Assembly: GCA_949959185.1 (NCBI GenBank)
Contig: CATLIX010000017.1
Coordinates: 1 to 58,265, forward strand
DNA length: 58,265 bases
Source: an uncultured Eubacterium sp.
Lineage (GTDB): Bacteria > Bacillota > Clostridia > Lachnospirales > Lachnospiraceae
Reading direction: 5' to 3'
The position numbers and the translations under genes were made by a program. Each line of letters opens with the position of its first letter. Positions within the stretch are counted from its first letter, which is position 1. Positions 1 to 9,755 of this stretch are shown piece by piece. The notes beneath the pieces are model-generated. The model did no database searches and was not told where the DNA came from. It saw nothing but the letters and a program-made list of their open reading frames with translations.

Positions 1-1788
1 AAGACGCTTGCGGCGCAGCTATACGGAGAATTCAAGGAGATGTTCCCTGAGAATGCAGTGGAGTATTTTGTGTCCTACTACGATTATTACCAGCCGGAAG
101 CCTACGTGCCTTCTTCTGACACCTATATTGCCAAGGATTCCTCCGTCAATGAGGAAATCGACAAGCTCAGGCTCTCAGCCACAGCTTCGCTGATTGAGCG
201 TAAAGATGTGATTATTATTTCCAGCGTATCCTGTATCTATGGACTGGGCGAGCCGGAGAATTTTGAGAAAATGATGGTATCCCTGCGTCCGGGCATGAGC
301 AAGGACAGAGATGAGGTAATTCGGAGGCTGATTGATACCCAGTATACCCGAAATGATATGGATTTTCACCGGGGAACCTTCCGGGTACGGGGAGATGTGG
401 TGGAAATCTTTCCGGCCAACCGCGGAGAAACTGCTGTTCGAGTGGAGTTCTTTGGGGATGAAATTGACCGGATTACGGAAATAGATGTGCTGACAGGGGA
501 GATTAAGAACAGCCTGGAGCATATCAGCATCTTTCCGGCCTCCCATTATGTGGTGCCTCAGGAGCAGATTAATAAAGCTGCTGTGGCCATAGAGCAGGAA
601 CTGGAAGAACGGGTAAAATATTTCAAAGGGGAGGACAAGCTGCTGGAGGCCCAGCGCATTGCAGAACGCACCAATTTTGATATTGAAATGCTGCGGGAAA
701 CAGGATTCTGCAGCGGCATTGAGAATTATTCCAGGCATCTGGCAGGGGCTCCGGAAGGGGTTCCCCCCAATACGCTGATGGACTATTTTCCGGAGGAATT
801 CCTGATTATTGTGGACGAGTCCCATATCACCATTCCGCAGGTACGGGGGATGTATGCCGGAGACCAGTCCCGGAAGACCACGTTGGTGGACTATGGATTC
901 CGGCTGCCCTCGGCGAAGGATAACCGTCCTTTGAACTTTGAAGAATTTGAGAGCAAGATAGACCAGATGCTGTTTGTGTCCGCCACACCCAACGTTTATG
1001 AAAAGGAACATGAACTGCTGCGGGCAGAGCAGATTATCCGTCCTACCGGGCTGCTGGACCCTGAGATTGACGTGCGGCCGGTGGAAGGACAGATTGACGA
1101 TTTGATTGGCGAAGTCAACAAAGAGATTGGGAAAAAGAACAAAGTCCTGATTACCACCCTTACCAAGAAGATGGCGGAAGATTTGACTGACTATATGCGG
1201 GAAGTGGGAATTCGGGTGAAATATCTTCACTCTGATATCGACACCCTGGAACGGGCAGAGATTATCCGGGATTTGCGCCTGGATGTATTTGATGTGCTGG
1301 TAGGCATCAATCTGCTGCGGGAGGGACTGGATATTCCTGAGATTACGCTGGTGGCGATTTTAGATGCGGATAAAGAAGGCTTCTTAAGGTCAGAAACGTC
1401 TCTGATTCAGACCATTGGACGTGCAGCCAGGAATTCCGAGGGGCATGTTATTATGTATGCAGACAGCATTACCGATTCCATGCGTGTTGCCATAGATGAG
1501 ACGAACCGAAGAAGGGGCATTCAGCAGGCGTATAATAAGGAGCACGGAATTACCCCGGCAACCATACGCAAGTCTGTACGTGATTTAATCAGTATATCCA
1601 AAAAGGTGGCAAAAGAGGAATATCGGTTCCGGAAAGACCCGGAATCCATGAGCAAAAAAGAACTGGAGAAACTGATTGGAGAAATCCAGAAGAAAATGCA
1701 GACGGCAGCGGCCGAGCTGAATTTCGAAGCGGCGGCCGAGCTGCGTGACAAGATGATAGAACTGAAAAAGAATCTGCGGGATATGTAG
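1..1788 (+). CDS. uvrB: UvrABC excinuclease subunit B (5' end missing)
   Basis: UvrB is the damage-verifying helicase-like subunit of nucleotide excision repair; it is loaded by UvrA and recruits UvrC. The reading frame is open from base 1 and begins inside the motif [13 protein letters not shown], just after the Walker A region, so about 65 N-terminal residues including the P-loop lie outside the window. Seen in order: the beta-hairpin segment [16 protein letters not shown], the DESH helicase motif II, FVSATP (motif III), [13 protein letters not shown], the motif VI segment QTIGRAARN, and a C-terminal UVR motif (about the last 40 residues, [16 protein letters not shown]) that contacts UvrC. 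The 595 residues present plus the missing part fit the usual 660. uvrA follows after 56 bases. Confidence 0.98.
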   Translation, partial: KTLAAQLYGEFKEMFPENAVEYFVSYYDYYQPEAYVPSSDTYIAKDSSVNEEIDKLRLSATASLIERKDVIIISSVSCIYGLGEPENFEKMMVSLRPGMSKDRDEVIRRLIDTQYTRNDMDFHRGTFRVRGDVVEIFPANRGETAVRVEFFGDEIDRITEIDVLTGEIKNSLEHISIFPASHYVVPQEQINKAAVAIEQELEERVKYFKGEDKLLEAQRIAERTNFDIEMLRETGFCSGIENYSRHLAGAPEGVPPNTLMDYFPEEFLIIVDESHITIPQVRGMYAGDQSRKTTLVDYGFRLPSAKDNRPLNFEEFESKIDQMLFVSATPNVYEKEHELLRAEQIIRPTGLLDPEIDVRPVEGQIDDLIGEVNKEIGKKNKVLITTLTKKMAEDLTDYMREVGIRVKYLHSDIDTLERAEIIRDLRLDVFDVLVGINLLREGLDIPEITLVAILDADKEGFLRSETSLIQTIGRAARNSEGHVIMYADSITDSMRVAIDETNRRRGIQQAYNKEHGITPATIRKSVRDLISISKKVAKEEYRFRKDPESMSKKELEKLIGEIQKKMQTAAAELNFEAAAELRDKMIELKKNLRDM

Positions 1789-1844
1789 CCTGACACTCCC
1801 GGCTCATGATACGCGGGAATCTACGGAAAAAGGAGTTTATCAAA

Positions 1845-4679
1845 ATGGCAAAAGCAGAAAAGCAGTATATTAAAATCAGGGGAGCCAATGAGCATAACCT
1901 GAAAAACCTGGATGTGGATATTCCGAGAAATGAATTTATCGTTTTAACGGGACTGAGCGGTTCCGGGAAATCCTCTCTGGCCTTTGATACCATTTATGCG
2001 GAAGGTCAGCGCAGATACATGGAATCTCTTTCTTCTTATGCAAGGCAGTTTCTGGGCCAGATGGAGAAGCCGGATGTGGAGAAGATTGAAGGGCTGTCTC
2101 CGGCCATTTCCATTGACCAGAAGTCTACCAACCGCAATCCCAGGTCCACCGTTGGAACAGTGACGGAAATTTACGATTATTTCCGTTTGCTGTATGCGAG
2201 AATTGGAATCCCCCATTGTCCGATCTGCGGAAAAGAGATTAAAAAGCAGTCGGTGGATCAGATGGTAGACCAGATTCTGTCTATGGAGGAAGGAACCAAA
2301 ATCCAGCTTCTGGCTCCGGTGGTCCGGGGACGCAAGGGAACCCATCAGAAATTATTTGAACAGTCCAGACGCAGCGGTTATGTGAGAGTGCAGGTTGACG
2401 GCAATATTTATGATCTGACAGAAGAAATCCCCATGGATAAAAATATCAAACACAACATTGAAATTGTGGTGGATCGTCTGGTGGTGAAGCCGGGCATTGA
2501 AAAGCGTCTGACAGATTCTGTGGAAGGTGTACTGGAACTGGCGGAAGGGCTGATGACGGTGGATGTGATTGGAGGCGAGCCGGTGAATTTTTCCCAGAGT
2601 TTTTCCTGCCCGGACTGCGGCGTCAGCATTGAAGAGATTGAGCCCAGAAGTTTTTCCTTTAACAATCCCTTCGGCGCCTGTCCGGACTGTTTTGGACTGG
2701 GGTATAAGATGGAATTTGATGTGGACCTGATGATTCCGGACAAGTCCTTAAGCATTGCGGCAGGAGCCATTCAGGTCATGGGATGGCAGTCCAGTACCGA
2801 TAAGGGCAGCTTTACCAATGCCATTCTCACTGCACTGGCAGAAACATATCAGTTCGATTTGGATACGCCCTATGAAGAACTGCCAAAAAAAATTCAGAAT
2901 ATTCTGATAAATGGCACCGCGGGAAAAGAACTGAAGGTTCATTACAAGGGCCAGCGGGGAGAAGGGGTCTATGATGTGGCCTTTGAAGGGCTGGTACGGA
3001 ATGTGCAGCGCCGGTACCGGGAGACCGGCTCCGATACCATGAAGCAGGAATATGAACAGTTTATGCGAGTGACTCCCTGTAAGACCTGCGGCGGTCAGCG
3101 GTTGAAGCGGGAAGCCCTTGCGGTGACTGTCTCCGGAAAGAATATTTACGAAGTCACATCCATGTCCATCCGAAAGCTGCAGGCATTTCTGAAAGATATG
3201 GAGCTGACGGAACATCAGAAACTGATTGGAGCTCAGGTGTTAAAAGAAATCCGGGCGAGAGTTGGATTTCTGGTGGATGTGGGACTGGATTATCTGACCT
3301 TATCCAGGGCAACGGGAACGCTGTCCGGTGGAGAAGCTCAGCGTATCCGGCTGGCCACTCAGATAGGTTCCGGGCTGGTGGGGGTGGCCTATATACTGGA
3401 CGAGCCCAGTATCGGCCTGCATCAGCGGGATAATGACAAGCTGCTGAATACCCTTCGAAATCTGAAAAATCTGGGAAATACCCTGATTGTGGTGGAGCAT
3501 GATGAGGACACCATGTTTGCGGCAGATCATATTGTGGATATCGGACCTGGAGCCGGAGAGCACGGGGGACGTCTGGTGGCTCAGGGAACTGCTCAGGAAA
3601 TCATGAAAAATAAGGAATCCGTGACAGGGGCTTATCTGAGCGGCAGAATTAAGATACCCGTTCCGGAAACCAGAAGAAAGCCTGCTGGTTTTCTGAAAAT
3701 CAAAGGGGCTCAGGAAAATAATCTGCAGAACATCAATGTGGAAATTCCCCTGGGCGTTATGACCTGTGTGACCGGAGTATCCGGTTCCGGCAAGTCTTCC
3801 CTTACCAATGAAATTCTCTACAAGCGTCTGGCAAGGGATTTAAACCGGGCCAGAGTGATTCCGGGCAAACATAAATCCATTGAAGGGATGGAGCAGCTGG
3901 ACAAGGTAATCGATATTGACCAGTCTCCCATTGGAAGGACGCCGCGGTCCAATCCGGCAACTTACACAGGAGTATTTGACCAGATACGGGATTTGTTTGC
4001 AGCGACGCCGGATGCCAAAGCCAAAGGATATGCCAAAGGGAGGTTCAGCTTTAATGTAAAAGGCGGCCGCTGTGAGGCATGTTCCGGCGACGGTATTCTG
4101 AAGATAGAAATGCATTTCCTGCCGGATGTTTATGTGCCCTGTGAGGTGTGCGGCGGCAAACGTTACAACAGAGAGACTCTGGAGGTAAAATATAAAGGAA
4201 AAAGCATTTACGATGTACTGGATATGACCGTGGAGGAAGCACTGACTTTCTTTGAAAATGTCCCTTCTATTAAGAGGAAAATTGAAACATTATACGATGT
4301 AGGGCTTTCCTATATCAAACTGGGTCAGCCTTCTACCACCCTGTCCGGCGGGGAAGCCCAGCGGATTAAGCTGGCCACGGAGCTGAGCCGGCGCAGTACA
4401 GGGAAAACCATCTATATTCTGGATGAACCCACCACAGGCCTCCATTTTGCAGATGTGCATAAGCTGACGGAAATTTTGCAGCGTCTGGCGGAAGGCGGCA
4501 ATACGGTGGTGGTAATAGAGCATAATCTGGATGTGATAAAGACAGCGGATTATATCATTGATATGGGGCCGGAAGGAGGAGATGGCGGCGGTATGGTCAT
4601 TGCAAAGGGAACTCCGGAAGAAGTGGCGGAAGTGAAAGAATCCTATACCGGCCAGTATATTAAAAAATATCTGAAATAA
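1845..4679 (+). CDS. uvrA: UvrABC excinuclease subunit A
   Basis: UvrA is the damage-sensing ABC-type ATPase of nucleotide excision repair and acts as a dimer that delivers UvrB to lesions. The 944 residues hold two ABC cassettes. Walker A GLSGSGKS is at residues 36-43 and GVSGSGKSS marks the second cassette; both halves carry LSGGEAQR signatures and DEP Walker B motifs. Zinc-binding CxxC pairs are visible (CPDCG...CPDCFG and CEACSG...CEVCGG). An ATG 13 codons upstream (1806) is in frame, but the ATG at 1845 has an AGGAG at 1831-1835 with good spacing and starts with the family's usual [14 protein letters not shown], so 1845 is chosen. It ends at an intrinsic terminator. Confidence 0.98.
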   Translation: MAKAEKQYIKIRGANEHNLKNLDVDIPRNEFIVLTGLSGSGKSSLAFDTIYAEGQRRYMESLSSYARQFLGQMEKPDVEKIEGLSPAISIDQKSTNRNPRSTVGTVTEIYDYFRLLYARIGIPHCPICGKEIKKQSVDQMVDQILSMEEGTKIQLLAPVVRGRKGTHQKLFEQSRRSGYVRVQVDGNIYDLTEEIPMDKNIKHNIEIVVDRLVVKPGIEKRLTDSVEGVLELAEGLMTVDVIGGEPVNFSQSFSCPDCGVSIEEIEPRSFSFNNPFGACPDCFGLGYKMEFDVDLMIPDKSLSIAAGAIQVMGWQSSTDKGSFTNAILTALAETYQFDLDTPYEELPKKIQNILINGTAGKELKVHYKGQRGEGVYDVAFEGLVRNVQRRYRETGSDTMKQEYEQFMRVTPCKTCGGQRLKREALAVTVSGKNIYEVTSMSIRKLQAFLKDMELTEHQKLIGAQVLKEIRARVGFLVDVGLDYLTLSRATGTLSGGEAQRIRLATQIGSGLVGVAYILDEPSIGLHQRDNDKLLNTLRNLKNLGNTLIVVEHDEDTMFAADHIVDIGPGAGEHGGRLVAQGTAQEIMKNKESVTGAYLSGRIKIPVPETRRKPAGFLKIKGAQENNLQNINVEIPLGVMTCVTGVSGSGKSSLTNEILYKRLARDLNRARVIPGKHKSIEGMEQLDKVIDIDQSPIGRTPRSNPATYTGVFDQIRDLFAATPDAKAKGYAKGRFSFNVKGGRCEACSGDGILKIEMHFLPDVYVPCEVCGGKRYNRETLEVKYKGKSIYDVLDMTVEEALTFFENVPSIKRKIETLYDVGLSYIKLGQPSTTLSGGEAQRIKLATELSRRSTGKTIYILDEPTTGLHFADVHKLTEILQRLAEGGNTVVVIEHNLDVIKTADYIIDMGPEGGDGGGMVIAKGTPEEVAEVKESYTGQYIKKYLK

Positions 4680-4684
4680 TCCAG

Positions 4685-4712
4685 GAATCCTGCAATGCAG
4701 GATTCTTTTTTT
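4685..4712 (+). terminator. Rho-independent terminator after uvrA
   Basis: GAATCCTGC, a 3-base loop, then GCAGGATTC form a perfect 9-bp stem (4685-4693 / 4697-4705) followed by seven T. It begins five bases after the uvrA stop codon. Confidence 0.93.
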
Positions 4713-4774
4713 ATCTTATAGGAAATACCGTGTCACTGTGAAGTGCTAAAATATATAGATTTCCTATAAGATAA
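4711..4774. repeat. Dispersed palindromic intergenic element, copy A
   Basis: A perfect 16-bp inverted repeat, TTATCTTATAGGAAAT at 4711-4726 and its complement at 4759-4774, encloses a 32-base core with an inner CACT...AGTG pairing. The core differs from copy B (17739-17802) at one base, while the arms of the two copies differ in a compensated way so that both remain perfectly paired. It overlaps the T-tract of the uvrA terminator. Downstream bases 4782-4800 resemble only the first part of the second hairpin module seen after copies B and C. No open reading frame lies within it. Confidence 0.85.
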
Positions 4775-4877
4775 AACCATTATGCGCAGCTCGCGGAGAA
4801 TGTGCATAGCATATCATTTTTACAATTCCCCGGAAATGACAAAAAGCGGGAAAACGGGGTGTTTTTGCGAAAAAAGT

Positions 4878-4886
4878 TGATATAAT
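4878..4886 (+). promoter_or_regulatory. Extended -10 promoter for the chemoreceptor gene
   Basis: TGATATAAT is a consensus extended -10 box 36 bases before the ATG at 4922. No good -35 hexamer lies 16-18 bases upstream, as is common for extended -10 promoters. No sigma-28 type flagellar promoter was recognised here. Confidence 0.55.
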
Positions 4887-4921
4887 TAAGAGGTAATAGT
4901 GAGAAAGGATAACAAAAGATT

Positions 4922-6891
4922 ATGGAGAAGAAGAAAACAATCAAACAGATTATCGTGTTTTATGTAATGTCTGTATCCATTACCCTTGGAGTTCTGCTTA
5001 CCGTTGTAATGATTATCAGCAGTTTTGTTTCCGCAGATTCTGTTTTACTGGAAAATCTGCAGATGATGGCTAAAACGTCTTCACAGAACGTGAGCGCCAA
5101 TCTGCATTTGCTGACGGACCGGATGGCCAATCTGGCGCTGGAGGAGGTTCTGACGGATGAGGAAGCCTCGAAAGAAGAAAAACAGGAGGTTCTGAATGAG
5201 CGGGAAAGCCGGATTGAATTTGTCTGGCTGGGCGGCTATGATTTGTCCGGGCAGAAAATGTACGGGGATAAGGCCGCTCCGGAAAGCATCGCAGAAGAAA
5301 AATTTTATACATATCTTACAAAAACAAATAATATTGTCATAGATGAACCGCGGTATGAGAATGACATATGGCAGCTTCGGGTTGCCCTGCCCATGACAAG
5401 AGAAGGAGAAGTGGATTCTTATCTGGTAGGAAGTTATAAATACGATTTGCTGCACGACGTACTGTCCAATATCAATATCGGAGTGACAGGCTCTTCCTAC
5501 ATGATTAACGAAGAGGGAACAATTATTGCGGATAAGGATTTGGAATATATGCAGAAACATGAAAATGTGTACGGACTGTATGATTCCGGGAAAAATAAAG
5601 CGGTATTTGACAATATGATAAATTCCCAGACAGGTTCAGAGTCCATGAGACTGCATGGAATCCGCCATTATGTGGCTTATGCGCCTGTACCTGGAACTAA
5701 CTGGACGCTGATTGTGGATGCGCCCCGGAGGGAATTTCAGGGAGTATTGTTTATTTCTGTGTTTGTATGCATTTTGCTGGCAGTGATTCTTCTGGTGGCG
5801 TCCCGGTATGTGATTGTGAGAATGGCGGACAGCATTTCCGATTCCCTTTCACTGGCTACAGGAAGGCTGACAGTTCTGTCGGAGGGAAATCTGAAAGACG
5901 AGGTGGTGCTGGCGGAAACCAATGATGAGGCTGAAGTGCTGACAAATGCACTGGCGAAAACCATATCCAGTATGGACGGGTATATCAATGATATCAAATC
6001 ATCTCTTGGATTTCTGTCGGAGGAGACTATTCCAGAGAAGTACCGGATACATTTACCGGGGATTTTGTGGCAATCCGGGAGGCTCTGACCGCCATTACGG
6101 TTTCCCTGAATGAAACCATGCGCAGAATTAATCATTCCTCCCTGGCAGTAAATGAAAATTCCTCCGAGGTGTCCGGTTATGCCAGACGGCTTTATGATGG
6201 TTCTACGGAGCAGGCAGTGGCGCTGGAACGACTCAGCAGCAGTATTCAGAAAATTACGGAGCAGATTGGACATATTACGGAAAATGCGGAACAGGTAAAG
6301 AAATGTGCAGGAGGCGCCGAATATAAAGTCAGTCAGGGACAGGAGCACATGGGAGCCATGCAGGAGGCGATGAAAGATATTTATGCAAATATGCAGGAAA
6401 TTATCAAAATCAGCCAGTTAATAGAAGAAATATCTTCTCAGACAAGTCTGCTGGCATTGAATGCTTCCATCGAGGCGGCCCGCGCCGGAGAATCGGGAAA
6501 AGGATTCGCGGTGGTAGCTCAGCAGATTGGCGTTCTGGCTGACCAGACAGCCGATGCCCTGAAACAGACGGGAGATATGATTGAGCAGGCGAATATGTCT
6601 ATCAAAAGGGGAATGGAAGCCGCGGAATTAACAGCAGATTCTTTCCAGGAAATCAATGCGGCTACGGAAGAATTTACCGGAATTTCCCATAATATGGCCC
6701 ATGTGGTGGAAGAACAGAAAAAAGCAGTTTCCATGGTAACGCAGGAAGTAGACAAAGTGTTGGAGATTGCCAATACCAATCAGCAGCTTGCCAGGGAAAC
6801 GGACGAGACAGCGGCCATGTCTCTGACCCAGGCGGAAGAACTGGGTGAAGTGGTGGCAGCAGTAAAGTTAAAGGAAGGTGATCCGGAATGA
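4922..6891 (+). pseudogene. Methyl-accepting chemotaxis protein, split by a frameshift
   Basis: A chemoreceptor transduces ligand binding outside the cell to CheA/CheW inside. The first frame (4922-6088) gives an N-terminal membrane helix (about residues 10-35), a periplasmic-type sensor region resembling dCache (about 36-275), a second membrane helix (about 278-298) and a HAMP region, then out-of-frame residues and a stop. The second frame (open to 6891) resumes with DYSREVPDTFTGDFVAIREAL and holds the conserved signalling hairpin EISSQTSLLALNASIEAARA. The join falls in GGAGGAG at 6019-6025: one extra base there restores a single protein of about 655 residues. Either a real -1 mutation or a sequencing error. 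The 3' end overlaps the lipoprotein start by ATGA. Confidence 0.85.
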
Positions 6892-7331
6892 AAAAGAAAT
6901 TTCTGGCGGCATTTGTGATGACAACAGCGGTTCTGCTGACAGGCTGCGGCAATAAAATGGAGGATGGTTATTATACTGCTGAAATGTCCGGTTTTTCTCA
7001 TGGATGGAAAGAATATGTCTGCATTCAGGTGAAGGATGATACCATTGTCTCAGCGGAATTTAACGCAAAAGATGAGAGCGGCTTTATCAAAGCATGGGAC
7101 AATGAATATATGCGGAATATGAGCAGTAAGGAGAGGACTTATCCCAATAAATATACCAGGGAATATGTGCGGCAGCTGATTGAAGGGCAGAGGGATACAA
7201 AGGTGGATATACTGAGCGGGGCCACTCATTCCGGCGAGAATTTCACGAAACTGATTGAAGCTGCCATGAAGCAGGCGGAACAGGGAGACTCCACCACGAT
7301 TCTGGTGGAGATGGAAGCGGAAGAAGAATAA
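6888..7331 (+). CDS. FMN-binding domain lipoprotein
   Basis: The 147-residue product has a lipoprotein signal peptide ending in the lipobox LLTGC, placing it on the outer face of the membrane. The C-terminal half carries DILSGATHS, the D-x-x-S-G-A-T motif in which the Thr is covalently flavinylated by ApbE in FMN-binding domains (as in NqrC/RnfG and extracellular electron-transfer proteins). A redox or electron-carrier role is inferred from the family; no ApbE gene is in the window. The start ATG overlaps the chemoreceptor stop (ATGA) and has GGAAGG upstream, so the two were one transcription unit and are probably translationally coupled. The tail is acidic. Confidence 0.8.
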   Translation: MKKKFLAAFVMTTAVLLTGCGNKMEDGYYTAEMSGFSHGWKEYVCIQVKDDTIVSAEFNAKDESGFIKAWDNEYMRNMSSKERTYPNKYTREYVRQLIEGQRDTKVDILSGATHSGENFTKLIEAAMKQAEQGDSTTILVEMEAEEE

Positions 7332-7388
7332 AGCGGCCAGGCCTGCCGGGTTCCCCTGTCTCCCTCAGTCCTGAGAGGATTGCACGCG

Positions 7389-7434
7389 TACTTTCACGTA
7401 TTAGCGTGATATGGTATTTTTTGTAAGATAAAAA
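7389..7434. repeat. Remnant of the palindromic element (copy E)
   Basis: Read on the - strand, this stretch matches the core and one arm of copy D (16149-16216): it shares TCACGCTAAT, GTGAAAGT and the arm TCTTACA/TATCTTACA with several changes. The other arm is missing. It lies directly after the lipoprotein gene and abuts the hairpin at 7434-7457. It is best read as a decayed, one-armed copy of the family. Confidence 0.55.
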
Positions 7435-7457
7435 GGGCTGTCCCAATGGACAGCCTT
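7434..7457 (-). terminator. Hairpin, terminator-like on the - strand
   Basis: GGCTGTCC (7436-7443) pairs with GGACAGCC (7448-7455) across CAAT, and the stem extends by a G-T and an A-T pair. The A-run upstream gives a T-run when read on the - strand, while the + side has only a short interrupted T tract. It may end transcription of the lipoprotein operon weakly or act on the - strand. Confidence 0.5.
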
Positions 7458-7474
7458 AACTTTCGGGGAGTACC

Positions 7475-7506
7475 TCCTGGATTCCGGATGTAACAGGAAT
7501 CCAGGA
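7475..7506. other. Unassigned 11-bp inverted repeat in the 527-base gap before mreB
   Basis: TCCTGGATTCC (7475-7485) and GGAATCCAGGA (7496-7506) are perfectly complementary around a 10-base loop. No T-run follows. The gap 7332-7858 holds no supportable gene: it contains the element remnant, two hairpins, an AT-rich stretch (about 7580-7700), the mreB promoter and a structured leader. Confidence 0.5.
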
Positions 7507-7696
7507 AGCATGAGTTATGAAAAATTATATTAGCTTGTTAGCTAGTACATGTACAAGTATAACCGGAGAATGTGAAAGATATGTGAAAAAAACGGGAAAA
7601 CTTTAGAAAAATTATAAAAAATCCATAAACTTTAATAAGGAATGCCATGGAAAAGGTTAATAATAGACGTTTTTTTATATTTTAGAAAAAAACACT

Positions 7697-7724
7697 TTGA
7701 AAATTCCCCGTGATTGTATATAAT
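7697..7724 (+). promoter_or_regulatory. Sigma-A type promoter upstream of mreB-flg genes
   Basis: TTGAAA at 7697-7702 and TATAAT at 7719-7724 are separated by 16 bases. Transcription would start near 7731, leaving a leader of about 128 bases before the mreB-like gene. Confidence 0.65.
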
Positions 7725-7790
7725 GTATGTATATATGGAAAAATAGAGTTATTATGTTTTATTGTATTTGGGCGGGAAGAAGTACCGTTA

Positions 7791-7822
7791 CCGCAGGAAG
7801 CGGAAGTGCCTGCGGCATTTCC
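7791..7822 (+). promoter_or_regulatory. Mutually exclusive hairpins in the mreB leader
   Basis: CCGCAGG (7791-7797) can pair with CCTGCGG (7809-7815). Alternatively GGAAGTGCC (7802-7810) pairs with GGCATTTCC (7814-7822) with one G-T pair. The two stems share bases and cannot coexist. They end about 24 bases before the ribosome binding site AAAGGGGA of the mreB-like gene. A regulatory switch is inference only. Confidence 0.35.
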
Positions 7823-7858
7823 GAAGCAGATAGATAAGAGAAACGAAAGGGGAACTAT

Positions 7859-8851
7859 ATGATGTCAACTGATATTGGAATTGACCTGGGAACAGCAAGT
7901 ATCCTTGTATATATAAAAGGAAAAGGCGTTGTGCTGAAAGAACCCTCAGTGGTGGCATTTGACAGAGATACCAACAAAATAAAAGCCATTGGAGAAGAGG
8001 CCCGTCTGATGCTGGGAAGAACTCCGGGAAACATTGTTGCGGTAAGACCTTTGCGCCAGGGGGTTATTTCTGACTACACAGTGACCGAAAAAATGTTAAA
8101 GTACTTTATTCAGAAAGCCATGGGCAAGAAAAGTTTCCGCAAACCCAGAATCAGCGTATGCGTACCAAGCGGTGTTACCGAAGTGGAGAAAAAGGCTGTG
8201 GAAGACGCCACGTATCAGGCAGGGGCAAGAGAAGTTTCCATTATAGAAGAACCCATAGCCGCCGCTATTGGCGCCGGTGTGGATATCTCCAAGCCGTGCG
8301 GTAATATGATTGTGGATATCGGCGGAGGTACTGCAGACATTGCAGTGATTTCCCTGGGAGGAACGGTGGTAAGTACCTCGATTAAGATTGCAGGGGATGA
8401 TTTTGACGAAGCCATCGTACGTTATATGAGGAAGAAGCATAACTTACTGATAGGAGAGAGAACTGCCGAGGACATTAAGATAAAGATTGGAACCTGTTTT
8501 CCGCTGGCACAGAATGATACCATGGATGTCAGGGGACGTAATCTTGTCACAGGCCTTCCGAAAACCGTATCCGTATCTTCGGAGGAGACGGAGGAAGCTC
8601 TCCGGGAAGCTACCTTACAGATTGTGGAAGCCGTACACAGCGTACTGGAGAAAACACCTCCGGAACTGGCGGCAGACGTGGCAGACCGGGGAATTATTTT
8701 AACGGGCGGCGGCGCATTGCTCCGCGGGCTGGAAGAACTGATAGAGGACCGAACCGGAATCAATACCATGACAGCAGAGGAGCCCATGACCTGTGTGGCC
8801 ATCGGAACCGGCAAATACGTGGAATTTTTATCCGGTAAGACAGATGAGTGA
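7859..8851 (+). CDS. mreB: MreB/Mbl-family actin-like protein
   Basis: The 330-residue product belongs to the bacterial actin family that forms membrane-associated filaments guiding lateral wall synthesis. Visible signatures are the phosphate-1 motif GIDLGTAS near the N terminus, VCVPSGVTEVEKKAVEDA, the phosphate-2 region VDIGGGTADIAVISLGG and the adenosine segment LTGGGALLRGLEEL. The start is one of two adjacent ATGs (7859 or 7862) behind AAAGGGGA. It lies 85 bases upstream of flgF, an arrangement often seen in Clostridia, so it may be a second MreB-type gene co-expressed with the flagellar rod rather than the mreB of an mreBCD operon (mreC and mreD are absent here). Paralogue identity (MreB, Mbl, MreBH) cannot be settled. 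Confidence 0.88.
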   Translation: MMSTDIGIDLGTASILVYIKGKGVVLKEPSVVAFDRDTNKIKAIGEEARLMLGRTPGNIVAVRPLRQGVISDYTVTEKMLKYFIQKAMGKKSFRKPRISVCVPSGVTEVEKKAVEDATYQAGAREVSIIEEPIAAAIGAGVDISKPCGNMIVDIGGGTADIAVISLGGTVVSTSIKIAGDDFDEAIVRYMRKKHNLLIGERTAEDIKIKIGTCFPLAQNDTMDVRGRNLVTGLPKTVSVSSEETEEALREATLQIVEAVHSVLEKTPPELAADVADRGIILTGGGALLRGLEELIEDRTGINTMTAEEPMTCVAIGTGKYVEFLSGKTDE

Positions 8852-8936
8852 CAGCTGCAGCTCTGTGCTTCGGAATAATTTCGGAGAATAAAATGCGGCA
8901 GGCAACATGTAGTTATCATACAAAGGAGCAGGAGCT

Positions 8937-9737
8937 ATGGTAAAGGGATTATATACTGCGTATACAGGGATGATAAACCAGCAGAACAGACTGGACGTAC
9001 TTACCAACAATCTGGCGAATTCTGCAACGAACGGATTCAAAAAAGAAGGATCAACTTCCCAGGCCTTCGATGATATGCTTGCAATTAAGATTAAGGACAC
9101 TTCGGCTATGGGGCTGTCCAGAAGACTGGGAGATGTGAGCCTGGGAGTTAAGATTGGGGAGTGTTATACGGACTACGGGCAGGGCTCTTTCCGTGTGACA
9201 GATAACGTCTATGACCTGGCTATTGACGGTGACGGATTTTTTGCCATTTCCTTCACCAACAAGGCAGGAGAGACTTCTGTGAAATATACCAGGGATGGTG
9301 CTTTTACCGTCAACAGGGAAGGATACCTGATGACGAAGGATGGGGATTATGTGCTGAATCAGGCGGCGGCCCAGGCGGGAAATCCGGGGCAGGCCGGATA
9401 CATACGGGTAGACCCCAACGTAGAACTGAAAGTAGATGAGAATGGAAATCTTTACCAGAATAATGCCATGGTGGGACAGGTAGGCGTGGTGGATTTTGCA
9501 GACTATAATTTCCTGTCCAAATATGGCGAGAATATGTATGATCTGGTGGAGGGCGGCCAGGTTCAGGCCACGGATGCGAGAGTGATTCAGGGAACCCTGG
9601 AGATGTCCAATGTGAACGTGATATCTGAGATGGTGGAGATGATTACCATTTCAAGAGCCTATGAGACCAATCAGAAAATTATTCAGTCTATAGATGGCAC
9701 ACTTGAAAAAGCTGTAAATAATATCGGCAAAGCATAG
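8937..9737 (+). CDS. flgF: Flagellar hook-basal body rod protein, FlgF-like
   Basis: The 266-residue product is a proximal/distal rod-type axial protein exported through the flagellar type III apparatus. The N terminus MVKGLYTAYTGM...LTNNLANSATNGFKKE is the axial-protein N-terminal motif. The middle segment AIDGDGFFAISF and the C-terminal helix with SNVNVISEMVEMITISRAYETNQKIIQ are typical of the FlgE/F/G family. As the first of a tandem pair it is called FlgF; it could equally be listed as FlgG-type (FlhO in Bacillus). Ribosome binding site AAAGGAG precedes the ATG. The next gene follows after 18 bases. Confidence 0.88.
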   Translation: MVKGLYTAYTGMINQQNRLDVLTNNLANSATNGFKKEGSTSQAFDDMLAIKIKDTSAMGLSRRLGDVSLGVKIGECYTDYGQGSFRVTDNVYDLAIDGDGFFAISFTNKAGETSVKYTRDGAFTVNREGYLMTKDGDYVLNQAAAQAGNPGQAGYIRVDPNVELKVDENGNLYQNNAMVGQVGVVDFADYNFLSKYGENMYDLVEGGQVQATDARVIQGTLEMSNVNVISEMVEMITISRAYETNQKIIQSIDGTLEKAVNNIGKA

Positions 9738-9755
9738 GAAGGAGCGGCATAAGTT

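Noticed and set aside
175-1230. Long - strand ORFs opposite uvrB (and similar ones opposite uvrA, recD2, rfbB, hldE and wzt)
   Set aside because: They lie entirely antisense to well-supported genes, lack ribosome binding sites and match no family.
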